A program made the position numbers and the translations under genes. A stretch of DNA of 60,000 nt. Source: Takakia lepidozioides (Eukaryota; Streptophyta; Takakiopsida; Takakiales; Takakiaceae). A model generated the notes under the pieces. The model made no database searches. It saw only the letters and a list, made by a program, of their open reading frames with translations, and had not been told where the DNA came from. Below, one piece after another: positions 20,672 through 31,990 of the stretch; within the stretch, counting starts at the first letter, position 1; every line of letters starts with the position of its first letter. The DNA lies in NCBI GenBank assembly GCA_030704615.1, contig CM060731.1:43092001-43152000 (forward strand). Direction: 5' to 3'.

Positions 20672-20967
20672 CTGCATCATTGATGACAAATTATGTATGA
20701 ACTTCCACAACTGAGGCAGGACGCCACAAGCTTGCTCCAAGAGAATTGCAAGGGCAAGCACATAACAAACATCACAACAGATAGCTCAGCTCCTAGCCAG
20801 TTGATTGCCAGAGACATGGGTACAGAGAACAGTAATTAAAAGGTCAAGAGATCCTTTTCACCGCTACATCCACATGCTCTAACAGTCTATCTGAATCTGT
20901 GTTCTTCGTGAATATCAGATTTTCGTCAGCACTATCACCAAAGAGACAGGAGACAAAGAATTCTTAC
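20672..20967. other. Probable SLBP 5' intron or upstream region
   Basis: A 3' splice acceptor (ATGATGCAG, read on the minus strand) borders the SLBP exon at 20671. No preceding exon could be recognised. Confidence 0.35.
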
Positions 20968-22230
20968 TTAGGGCGCAGTCACAGTGAACTTGTGAGTGTA
21001 GTCTATGGCCGTAACAGACTTCTGCATGTGGTCGGGGCTGTTCTCCGTCCCCAAGCCTTGCCCTTTCATAGTCCGAACAGACTCCCGCTCGTTGGGGTAG
21101 TTCTCTTTGTCCAATTCTCGCTCTTTCATTGCCCAACGAGTCCGACCAATATTTCTCCATTGCTCATCCTCATCCACTCTCCCTGCACGGCCAAGAAGGT
21201 CCACCATGCAACCAAAATGCTCCAATGCAGGAGCGAGGCCATGATCTTGACTCATGGAATGAAAGTAGTGGCAGCCCTCATCCACCAGGCCCACATGGCT
21301 ACATGCAGAAAGAAGAGATATAAGGTGACACAGTCTGGCTTCAAGCCTTCCTGCTGCATTTGTTCAAATAGTTGGAGAACCTCCCTTTAACACCCATGCT
21401 GACCAGATCCTGCAATCATCACACTCCATGAGACCAAATCTCGTTTAGACATACTGCCGAACACCTGCCATGCATCATCCCCCACATTTGGAATACATGT
21501 TCACAAGGGCATTCTCCAAATTAATCTTTAACACAATTCCAGCTTTCCTCATGTCAGCATGGACCCTTTTGCCCTTTTTCAGGGCTCCTAAGCTAGTGCA
21601 TGCATTGAGCATGCAAATGAATGATATCCTGTTGGGTTTCACTCCTTTGAGTTGCATTGCTCCTAGAGCTCAAAAGCCTCCCTGCCACACCCATGCTTGG
21701 TATATCCTGTAATCATGGCATTCCATGAGACCACATTGCGCTGAGACATGCCGTCAAACACTTGAGGTGCTTCCTCCATGTTTGCACATTTAGCATACAT
21801 GTCAGCAAGGGCAGTCTCCAGAATGATATTTGGTCCAATTCCAGCTTTGGTGATGTCAATGTGGATCTCTTTCCCCTTTTTCAGAACTCCTAGCCTGGCA
21901 CACGCATTGAGGATACAAATGAACGTAACCTCGTTGGGTGTGACCCCATTCTGTTGCATTTTTTTCATAGATCTTGAGAGCCTCCTGACTACAACCATGC
22001 TTGACATATCCTGCTATCATTATGGTCCATGTAAACAGTGACCGTTCAGGCATTCTGTCAGACACGTCGCGTGCAACCATCACACTCCCACACTTGGCAT
22101 ACATGTTGACAAGGGTGTTCAATAGGAAGATTTTTGGCTTGAAACCATTTCGTATAATGTGGGAATGCACCTGTTTTCCCTCTGCAAGGTCATTCCTGTT
22201 GATGCACTCCTGCAAGAGACATACGTAAGT
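20968..22230 (-). pseudogene. PLS-type pentatricopeptide repeat gene, frameshifted
   Basis: Minus-strand frames spell successive PPR motifs: GKQVHSHIIRNGFKPKIFLL, NTLVNMYAKCGSVMVARDV, PNEVTFICILNACARLGVLK, NVVSWNAMITGYTKHGCGRE, PNRISFICMLNACTSLGALK, and finally the E-domain-like HFGCMVDLLGRAGRVDE. They fall in three or more frames (22215-21856, 22007-21663, 21657-21475, 21294-20968), so several frameshifts interrupt the gene. Upstream sequence to about 22530 may include the leader. PLS-class PPR proteins normally bind organellar RNA for editing or processing. The C-terminus past the E region is abnormal (KERELDKENYPNERESV...), possibly a short duplication, and has no DYW domain. Confidence 0.8.
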
Positions 22231-23866
22231 ATTGGAGTCTGCCCTGTGTTGGTTAGTTGACCTGCCTTACATAATCTCCTCACATCCCTATAAGAACCAG
22301 GAGTGTTCTGTTTTACTCCCTCACTTGCTCCTCTTTCACACGTAGGGGTGCTTCCAGTCTGATGCCCAATGAACAACTGTGCCTGATCCAAACATGCCAT
22401 CCTGCATGACTCAGAACTCTTAGTTGATGATCATCTTTATTCTCGTTCATAAACTCAACAGGCATAGTTAATCTCGACAATCTCTTCATGAGGACAGGCT
22501 TCTTGCCACATATTAACAAGTCCAACACGTCTGCAGTCCTGCACTTAAAGATTAAACTGTACCAGTATCATCTGTTTGACTTGGAATCCATCACCAGATT
22601 GTTCTTGATCTGGTACCATGGCAGCTACCCTTGCTTTCATCCAAGAAGGGTTCACGATCCAAGGGACCTCATTTGTGTGCTTATGCCTAAAATATGGTGA
22701 TCTTCGACTTCTCTGTGACGATGGTGAGTGGAAATGTGAGCAGTCATAGATGAACCACAGCCTTGCATAGACCAGGCTACCACCACCGAAGCGAGCATCT
22801 TCCCTATCGCGGGGAACTACTTTACATACCTCATGGCATGATCGTAACATCTGTCATGGACAAGGTTTCCACCCAATCATGCTCAGCCAGGGCATTGTAG
22901 CAATCTACAGGATTTGAGTTGAATCATGCGTATGGCTCAAAGGGGTGATTTATAAAATGAAAATCATACTCCTGCAATCAAGGAGGTTTTGTTGATTGAC
23001 ATCCATGGGGATATAGGCCATTCAAATTATTATATTCACCAGATGGGATATGATGACCTGAGCAGGAGAACAGCAAGAAGCCATAGACGAGGCACTGGTC
23101 ATTACAAATTCCGAAGGGCATATGTGAAAAAGGGGGGCTTGTATCTGTAAACTCCACACCGTACTCTGGGGAGGGGCCTGGTAGAAGGAAGAAGACCTGA
23201 AGATCTGATTAGGACCAATTTGCAATCCAGTTCCAGTGAAGTGAATGGTGATTGATGGGATGGCATTGACATCATACCATAAAGTGGTTCCTTGATGTCA
23301 TTAATGACTATACCAGTTTTGTTCTCTCAATGAAACACAGAAGTAACACATGAGTGTGTTGTTGCACTGCCAGTGAGTGACAAAGCGCAGAAGAGATACA
23401 GAGCCAAGGGAGGAAGAGAAACAGAAGGGGACAAGAGCTCCCGGCGGAGAGCTCTCAACAACAAGCTTACGATAAAGCTGAAACTAAGAAGTACCGCAAA
23501 ATTTGTGGTGAACGCAGCGTCCAGTAGAGCGGACGACATAAAGCTGCGAGCTGTTGGGGTTGGCTGTCATGGACTTGTCGCAGGCCGCGACCCTGTGATT
23601 GTTAAAAATGGTGCAGTATGCCACCTCATGCAAACCTCTAGGCTGATTGATAGCAGTAAGCATGTCAGGATTCCTATAACTAGGAAGAGAGAGATAAGAG
23701 AGAGAGAAGACTCAGGCCGAGGCCGGCGTAACTAAGAGCCACTTCGCCTTGCGGCTACAGCCCCTTTCCTCGCGGGTGGGCCCTATAACAAAAAGTGTCC
23801 AAGGGTGACTGCTAAGAATAGAGGGGGGCAAGGGTACCCCTAGGTTACTCGGGGGTATCCTGGGAC
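22231..23866. other. Region without recognised genes
   Basis: Short open frames on both strands but no conserved motif. A frame at 23373-23735 is basic and lacks family features. I see no RNA gene. Confidence 0.3.
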
Positions 23867-24301
23867 CTAAGATGCATTTGAAGTGCCGGATTTCAGTTGG
23901 CGTTTGTTGGTGATAATAGCTGTGAGTGAACGGAGTGCCGTGAGATGGATTTCTTTGAAACATTTGTGGATGAGAAGAATGGGAGTTTGGAAGTTATCGT
24001 GTATGTCCGTGATACTGACGTTATGAATGATACCTCGAGTGCCGGCTGTGATGACAGTTAACGGGCCGGTTTTCCAGCCACGTCTTCGGAGCGCAAGGAT
24101 AAGTGGGGCATATTTTTGACGTTTTTCTAAGATTGAATCGTTTGGATAACAATTATGGCAAAATGTGAATTCAATTAAATGGATGGTGAGTTGTGGGGAT
24201 GGTGAGGTGGGGGGTAAAGTGTTGATAGGTAGACCTTGGACAAGGAGAGAAAGTAAACTTAGAAGAATGGAGGCTATAAATTCCACATTTCCTATGCTCA
24301 A
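23867..24301 (-). mobile_element. LINE-like reverse transcriptase 3' fragment
   Basis: A 144-codon minus-strand frame contains FTFCHNCYPNDSILEKRQKY, then LRRRGWKTGPLTVITAGTRG and IIHNVS, ending with TAIITNKRQL. The pattern 'KRxKYxxLxxxLxxxGWxxxPLxVIxxGxRGxIH' is typical of the region after the reverse transcriptase domain of some LINE-type elements. The N-terminal 43 residues are hydrophobic and may be unrelated. No RT catalytic motif is present, so this is a remnant. Confidence 0.6.
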
Positions 24302-24457
24302 TTGCGCCTCCTACTCTCTATAATCTAACAGGCATTCATCTTCTTGCCTCGATTGTCCCACCATTGACTGGGGTCAGAAAAGTATTCATTCACAGCTTCT
24401 CCTCGCATTTGTTACCTGTTTCGGGATACTTTCTTGTTGTCACATTGGCAGTATCAA
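24301..24457 (+). repeat. Dispersed repeat shared with 5594-5751
   Basis: Second copy of the roughly 155-bp segment, same orientation, abutting the 3' end of the PPR pseudogene that follows. Here it is joined to PPR sequence; at 5.6 kb it is not. Confidence 0.8.
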
Positions 24458-24497
24458 TCCCACACGCATGTTGTGCATATCCTGCAATCATAGCACT

Positions 24498-25300
24498 CTA
24501 TGATACCACATTTCGTTCAACCATCCTGACGAACACTCCCTTTGCATCTTCAATGCTTCCGCCTTTGGCATACATGTCAATGAGGGCATTGTTCAGAATG
24601 AGATCTGGTACAATTCCAGCTTTGACGATATCACCATGGACCTCTTTGCCCTTTTCCAGGGTTGTCAGGCTTGCACACACATTGCAAATGGAAACGAATG
24701 TGACCTGGTTTGGGTTCAACCCTTCCTGAATCATTTGCTCATAGGTCTCCAAAGCCTTCATCCTGTACCCACGCTGAGCATATCCAGCGATCATCGCGTT
24801 CCACAAGATCACATCTCGTTCAGCCATATCGTTGAACACTCCCTTTGCATCCTCAATGCTCCCACATTTGGCATACATTTGTATAAGGGCAATGCTCAGA
24901 ATGGCATTTGGTACTATTCCAGCTTTGAAGATGTCCCCATGGATCTTTTTGCCCTTCTCCAGGGTTGCCAAGCTCGCATATGCATTGCAAACACAAACAA
25001 ATGTGATTTGGTTGGGCTTCACCCCTTCCTGCATCATTAGTTCATAGGTCTCCAAGGCATTCTTACACAACCATGCTTGCTAAGTCCTGCCATCATTATA
25101 TTCCACATGATCAAACCTTGTTCAGGCATTTTGTTGAACACTCAGTGTGCATCCACAATGCTCCCACACTTCACATACATGTTAACAAGGGTGTTGCATA
25201 GAAAAATGTTGGGCTTGAATCCACTTTGGATAATGTGAGCATGGACCTGTTTTTCGGCTTCTAGGCCTTTCATCTTGATGCACTTATTGAAAGATCCAGT
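24498..25300 (-). pseudogene. PLS-type pentatricopeptide repeat gene fragment
   Basis: A 190-codon frame (25070-24498) carries PPR motifs with the tandem pattern VKPNQITFVCVCNAYASLAT, IVPNAILSIALIQMYAKCGS, RDVILWNAMIAGYAQRGYRM and a second round ending at FVRMVERNVVS. The upstream part to about 25300 continues in other frames (VHAHIIQSGFKPNIFLCNTL..., then a TGA near 25156 within DAH-VFNKM). Both ends are truncated: a dispersed repeat on the 3' side and the inverted gypsy fragment upstream. It is related to the PPR pseudogene at 21-22.2 kb. Confidence 0.8.
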
Positions 25301-25365
25301 AATTCCTCACGTGTTGTAGGATCAAGCCCATCTGATTGAATTGAGAGATGATCCCGTACACCTTG

Positions 25366-25810
25366 AGTCAAGAAATTCAGGCATTACCTATTGGGAAGGA
25401 AGTTTATGTTTTATGTGGATCACCAGGCTCTGATATATCTGGTGAACAAACCTTTGATAAGTGGAAGGATAGCAAGGTGGTTAATAATCTTGCACGAGTT
25501 TGAGTTCGAAGTTGCTTACAAGCCTGGCCGTTTGCATCTTGTGGCAGATCACTTGTCACGCCTAGCAACAGGAGAGCCCGCCACAGGAGTAGACAACCAA
25601 TTACCTGATGCGAGTTTATTTGCGGTGGAGGTGCAGGGAAGTGCAGATGACTAGTTAGATTGGCAGTGGCCAATCAGATACTACCTTACTCATGGTCAGT
25701 GCCCATCTAGTTATGGAAAGGAGCAGAGGAAGAGAATCGCTATCAAGGCTTTACCTTATACTATGGTAGGGGGCAGAATGTATAAGCTAGGACCTGATGG
25801 AGTACTTGAA
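25366..25810 (+). mobile_element. Inverted RNase H segment of the gypsy element
   Basis: The plus-strand frame reads KKFRHYLLGRKFMFYVDHQA, then LIYLVNKP, GRIARWLIILHEFEFEVAYK and HLVADHLSRLATGE. This is the C-terminal half of a Ty3/gypsy RNase H and the start of the spacer before integrase. The N-terminal half (ending NYSTTERQA) lies immediately next to it on the minus strand at 25811-26152. In an intact element NYSTTER is followed directly by a K-FRHYLLG segment on the same strand, so this roughly 445-bp piece has been inverted in place. A TAG at 25652-25654 interrupts it. Confidence 0.75.
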
Positions 25811-28800
25811 CGATGCTTGTCTTTCAGTTGTGCTATAGTTCCTTTTAACACTGTTCATCAACCTGCTAGCATAGTATATAGGTGAATCTATATTTCCTGT
25901 AACATTTTGGGCTAACACTGCTCCCAACGCTTCTCCTGATGCATCACAGTGAACATGAAATACTACATGCCAGTGAGGGTTAATCAGCACAGGTGTAGTT
26001 GTTACTGACAATGTAAGTTCATCAAAAGCCTGTTGACATTCAGCTGTCCATGCAAACACTGCATCTTTCTTCAGAAGCTTGCTCAATGGTGCTGCTATCT
26101 TTAATGGCCTCTGTCTTTCTGGGATCCACAAGAAGTCCCCTATTATACACAATGTGTCCCCAAAGCACCTTTGAGTTCACACAGAAAGTACACTTCTCTG
26201 GATTCACGCCCAGACCTCTCATCCTGCATCTGGCCAAACATAACTCCAATTTATGCAAGTGCTCATTCTTAGAGCTATACACACTGAAATCATCCAAGGA
26301 CACCTGCATGAAATCATCCAGATACTCATGAAAAGATTCACTTATCACTCTCTGAAAGGTTGCTGGTGCATTACAAAGTCCAAAAGGCATGACTTTGTAT
26401 GCATAAGCACCCTAGTCTGTGATGAAAGTTGTCTTTCCCTGGTCTTCTTCTGCCACTTGCCCTTGATTATAACCACTGAAGCCATCCATGAATGAGTATA
26501 TCTCATGGCCTGCCACAGTGTCCACTACCGCTTCTGTGAATGGCAAAGGGAAATGATCTTTCTTCGTACAAGCATTCAACTTCTTATAGTTCACACAAAC
26601 TCTCAGTTTATTATTCTTCTTGGGAACTATCACAATGGGTGACAACCAAGTTGTATACTCTATCGGGTATATAAACTTAGCCTCAACCAACTTCTTGATC
26701 TCTTCTCCAACCTTCTGTGCATAGTTGGGATTCATTCTGTACCTTGCCTGTTTGATTGGTACTGACCCTGGTTCCAGTTCAAGCTTATGCTGACAGATCT
26801 CAGGTGTTATCCCTTTCAGATCCTCGTAGCTCCAAGCAAATACATCTCTGTATTTGATGAACAGACTCTTAGCTTCCTCAAAGAATTCTGGCTCCAAATC
26901 AGCCCCTACCTTCACCATCCTCGGTTCCCCTTCAGTTCCCTAATTCACTTCTCTCACCTGCTCATCAGCTGTGATTGTCCATCCAGTCACCACTTCATCC
27001 TATAACTCACAGTGGCTGGTTCCTCTAGGATTTCCATTTCTCCCTCTCTTTTTTCATAGAAATGTGGTGGGTAACTGCTTGCTTCACCCTCAAATTGGTG
27101 TTGCTGTCACTACACCACAGCAGATACCTTTTAAACAACTTAGGCCTTCCAGTTGCATCTCTGCAACCTGCTCCCACTCTGGGTGTGCAGCGAACAGGGT
27201 AGCTTCCTGCTCCTCATCAAGTCCTCCCCTCCAGTCATACTCCCTGACCCCTCGAGGTCTTCTCGTAGCAGGTAGTCTACTAGATTTATTAGTGGTCATT
27301 TGTATCTTGTGCATCCCATCATGCACAGTTAGCGACTGGGAATTCCAGTCATGGAATTCCCTAGCCTGTTTCAGCCACGGTCGACCCAGCAATAAGGAGT
27401 AAGCTTCCATGACTTCATCCATTTTCAACACAGTTACTGTGATCATAAAGATCATCTTTTGAATCTGTATCTTAACTCCTCTTATCAATCCAAATGGCTG
27501 AACACTTCTTTGATTTGCCATAGTTACTGTAAATGGGGCTGGTTTCATGTTACTTAGACCAAGCTTCTGCCTTAATTGGTCTGTTATGATATTCACTCCA
27601 GAGCCTCCATCTATCAGTACATCAGTTTTTGTTCTGTGCTTCCAATTCTCAATTGGATTACTGGCATAGAATCATCAAAGTCCATGACTGTTTTTTGCCC
27701 TTCCGGCTTCACATTATAACTGGTCATCTTGCTGTTCAGGTCTGTGTTCCCTGTCACATGGGCAATTCGATTGATTGCTTGATACAGCCTGTGTCTACAA
27801 TAAGGTGTCATAGTCAATAGCTGTCCAATGGTAATCTCCGCTTTGGACTAGCATATTACTTCAGCCAAAGTCCCTTCATTACTCTGCATTTCTGCAGCTT
27901 CTTTCTCCCCTTCATCCTCACTCACTTCCTCTTCTCTTTCAGAATCAGAGGAATCTGCCATAGGAATATCAGTACTCTTCTGCATTTCCCTTATGGTATC
28001 CGCCACTTCCTTGTGCAGTTCCTTCTCATCTCTCCAAGCCTCATCATCTTCAAGCACATCACTGCCATCTTCATTATCATCACCTTGCTCATCTACTAGA
28101 GGTATTATTTTGGCTTTGCTTCTGGTTACTATCATTGTACTTACTTCTGGTACAACACATGGCCTAACCATGTGAGCTGCCACCACTGGCCCCTCATTCA
28201 CAGGAGCTCTCATCTCATTCTGGTGTCTGATCCAGAATGAACAGGCTGCCTTGCGATGTCCTGCCTGATTACAATAGTAACACAGTTCTTCCCCATTAGG
28301 TCCTCGCCTTTAGTCTGTTCTGGGATTGTTTTTGTAATCTTGATTCCCTGGCTGGTAATTCCCCTTGGATTACCCTGATAGTTGCCTCTGGAATTTCCTT
28401 GGTAATTCCCTCTTGGATTACCTCTCCCTTCCATGCCATTGTTATAACCACCGGGCCTACCATAGTGGTCCTGATCACTGTTTCTTCTTGGCTGGGGCTG
28501 CACTTGATGCACCCTTACTTGCCTAGGTTCTCTTGTTGCTGTCCTTCTGTTGTAGTAACAATTCTCAGTAGAATGATTATCCATTTTACAGATAGTACAG
28601 TGTTTCTCCTTCATGTGGCATTCAGTGGTGGTATGGCCTTCATTCTGGCATTTTGCACACCAAACACCCTTCCTCCAATGTGTTGCAGCCTCTGTGGCAT
28701 ACTTCTTCAAGATTTCTTCTAATCTTTTCTCATAGTTATCCCTCTTCAACTTTTCCTTCCTCTTACTCTTCCTCTTAAGCTCTTGTTCTTTTTCCTCATC

Positions 28801-30173
28801 TGACTCATCCTCAGAGTCCTCATCATCCCTTTTCTCTCTCCTGAGCATTCCCAATTGCTCAATTTTGTTCGCTGTTTCAAATGCCTCCTTTATGGGGTAA
28901 CATATCCACTTTCTTTTGCAACTCTGGTCTTAGTCCACTCACAAACCAAGTCTTCTGTAAACCTGGTGCTGGTACAGCAGCCAGCTTTTCATCATCAATT
29001 CTATCTTTTCTATATACTCCTCAACAGTTTCATGCTTCTTTTTCTTCTTTGTAACTTCTACTTCTTCCATATACTTCATCCTCAGTTTTACTTGTCCTGA
29101 ACCTATTTCGGAATGCTGTATTCAAGCCGTTCCAGGTTAGGAAATGATTATCAGGGAATCTTGCATACCATTCACTTGCTTTCTTTGTAAGTGAACAAGG
29201 AAACAGTCTCATCTTGGCATCATCGTCATTCTCATTGTTCACAATACACATGTGCTCAAATTGGCTAATGTGTACATCAGGATCCCCTTTTCCTGAATAT
29301 ATTGGAAAATGTGGTTTTGCCCGTGTTGGTTGTAACGCCATTTGTGGCCCTACCCCCTGCCCACTGACATGTGCTGGCCCCCTTGCTGATGCTGGTCCTT
29401 GAGGACCTGTGGTAGTTGTGGTGGAACTTCCACCAAGTGCTGGCCCCTGAGCACTCCCTGCTACTGGCCCCACTATATTCACAGTATTCCCAGCTCCAGT
29501 TGCACTACTTCCCACACTCCATGTTCCCCCAGAGCTAGATCCAGGCTGCCCGCCTGATCCCCCTGAGCCGACACCTTCGTTGGCCTGTGATCCAAGTGCT
29601 TCACTTGATCCAGGTCCAACGGGTTGGGATGTCCTGGTTGTAGTCTCAACCTCAGCTGTTGGGTCTACTTCTTCATACTCTTCATCTTCCAATTTCTTCT
29701 CTCTGTTTTCATCTACCAAGTTCTGCCCTTGGGTTTCTTCTTCTTCACTCATGTAACTCAATTGCAATGGTGTTGGAGAGTTTGAACTCTCCGTTGGCTC
29801 TGCACATCCTCTCCTCTTTCTTCATCTTCTGTTTCAGAAACTGGAGTTTCTGCTTTTGGTGTTCCATACCAACTCTTATCAAAGATTTATGTCAAATCTT
29901 TATCCAGGGATGTACCTCAGATCTTTCACCTCGTGGTTGATCTTCTTCCTGTACCAATTCCCTTAATCTTTCTTGCAAAGAAAAAGAAGGAGTGGCATCC
30001 AACTCTAGTTCTTCCGGTATGGGTGATGTACTCTCTGATCTTAATGGTGTGAGAGGTCCAGATGATTCCCCTATGTCTATTCCTCTCTCCCAAAGATATG
30101 GATAATTAGCTTTCAGATAACTTTCTCTTTTTGCTGAATATCTCTGGAGTCTAGCTTCTCTTTCATCACTCAT
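25811..30173 (-). mobile_element. Ty3/gypsy LTR retrotransposon, internal region, decayed
   Basis: In order on the minus strand: gag start (30173-29892) and core (29767-29030, GKGDPDVHISQFEHM and SEWYARFPDN); then FVSGLRPELQKKVDM (around 28920); two CCHC zinc knuckles CAKCQNEGHTTTEC and CTICKMDNHSTENC (28854-28210); an acidic linker; an aspartic protease (LIDGGSGVNII near 27600); reverse transcriptase (26918-26040, with CVNYKKLNACTKKDHFPLPF, MPFGLCNAPATFQ and the catalytic VSLDDFSVY); and the RNase H N-half (26152-25811). Stops include TAG at 26412-26414 (Trp in the usual TxWGxYxYKVMPFGL context) and TAG at 27848-27850. Several frameshifts are present. No integrase was found and LTRs were not recognised. 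Confidence 0.85.
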
Positions 30174-31990
30174 GTCCCATGTCTTTCATTTCTTTAATGT
30201 GGCAATAACCAAAACTCTCTTCTGTAGTATCTCTCGTATATGCCTGGGTTTCTTTTAAGCTTCAATGCACCCTTGGCTATACTAGAAGTCTCCGTTACCA
30301 TATAACCATATGGCAAACAAGTCTGAAAAGCTGTCTTGGTGTGAGTTTGATCCGCAGAATATCCTTTGGAATCCAATTCTTTACCAGTACAAGCTCCTTA
30401 TGCATATGAGTATAAACATTCACTTTCCTTTCCTCCCAGCCTTCAAACTCTACTCGCTTAATGGATAGCAATGCTATCACATAAACCAGTGTGTTGGTAA
30501 CCAATGTGCTCTTCCTCTACAGGCCACCTGATAAATCTTTGTCAAGTTAAATAAGCACAGTGTGAAAACAGCTAGAATAAAACTAGTTATTTGTATTTAA
30601 CACTTGGATTTAGGTCAAGTGTTAAATCAGATGTCAAGTTTAGTTTGACACCTGGTCCGTCTTATCTTCACGAGAGCGCAGTCGCCGGCTCATCTTTCTC
30701 GAGTTGAGCCTGCGCGACCAAGCTCCTGCATGCGGTTAGATTTGAGTGTGCTTATGTAGGGGTACAGGTCGTTGTGGGGTGGAGTCCCCATAGCTTGGGG
30801 TGCCCCTGGCTCGACTACTATTTCTAAGAGTGATGGTTTGGTTTTCATGTTTTGTGTAAACAGTGTGTTTGTTGGTTTACTATCACTCGAGAAAGATGAG
30901 CTCTTACCTGTGAGTGCAAGGTAGGAGTTGAGGGTTAGCACTTGCAAGATTACCTGTGTGTAAGTAGTGCTTAGTTTGAGAAGCATATCATTGAATGTGA
31001 TCACAAGATTCAGCGTGCCCTGAAACGCCTGGAGATGACGATGCCGGAGCCGCCACTGTTATTGCGTCGCTAAAGCGACCAGTCCATAAAGTACACGAGG
31101 AGGCTTTGGAGTACACGAGGAGAGACTTAAAAATGCAGCAGCAAATGCTAGTTGGCACCTATGCGTGATCCTTGAAGCTGGATGATTGTTTTCCCCAGTA
31201 AGCTTATAAAGAAGCTCTACCGTGCAGCATGGAGCAGCGTTGGCAAGCTGTGAATGCTGATACCTGCACTCTTGCAGTCTTGGAGTCCAAACTAGACACG
31301 GGGAATATGACCGGTCAACAACCAAGGTGCTGCATTTGATCAACAATCCTGAAGCGGAGGGCCCAGGCCACGGACTAGCTCGTCTCGTCTACCCTGGGAG
31401 TGCAAATGATGAATAGGTGAAGATTCTTTGGCAGATCAGAGCAGGGCGGAGCTCGTTGCGTTGACTGGCTAGCCGTTATATGGTCGACAGTCGCTTAAGC
31501 TGCAGGGTTACGTTGCCGGGTGATCGATATTGTTTCCAGGTCTTCATTTGGTGGGCATGCCGGGAGCGTGGAGGGGATGACATTGAGACGGCAACAGAGG
31601 CTCAGCTGTGGGGCCTTTCACATTAGCAACGTGGCTTTACCGAATACAACAGCTTTCTGGACAAGATGCTTGCGAGGTTGTAGGGTCAGCTGCAAATGCT
31701 AAATGCCACTCTGTTCACTTGCAGGTAGCTTCTGCGACAATCTAGTACAAACACATGCACAATTGTAGCAGAAGGATGGTCAGACGAGTTCTCCAGGAAA
31801 GCTCTGAAATGCACAGGACCATTTCTGCTCCGTCTAATGGGCTCTTTGGAGACTTGTGTCTCTGTTCCTTATGAAAGGGCTGTTGCTATGGATTGCGACT
31901 GGTGATGCTTAGTTGAGTAAAGGAACGAAGTTCACTCCTCCGATGTTTTTGTGTGCAACCTAGTCTGTAATTGGTGCCAACCTGGCTTAG
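30174..31990. other. Upstream of gypsy gag; possible LTR/leader, otherwise no gene
   Basis: Sequence at 30590-30640 has the duplicated box (T)GTCAAGTGTTAAAT / ATTTAACACTTGGATTTAGG around an inverted repeat. It could belong to the 5' LTR or leader, but no matching second LTR or primer-binding site was found. From about 31000 to 31990 I see only short frames. Confidence 0.3.

Noticed and set aside
23373-23735. Basic 120-codon plus-strand frame
   Set aside because: Arg/Lys-rich with no recognisable domain or splice context; likely chance.
30590-30640. Gypsy LTR boundary
   Set aside because: A small repeat is visible, but no second LTR copy or primer-binding site was found to define it.
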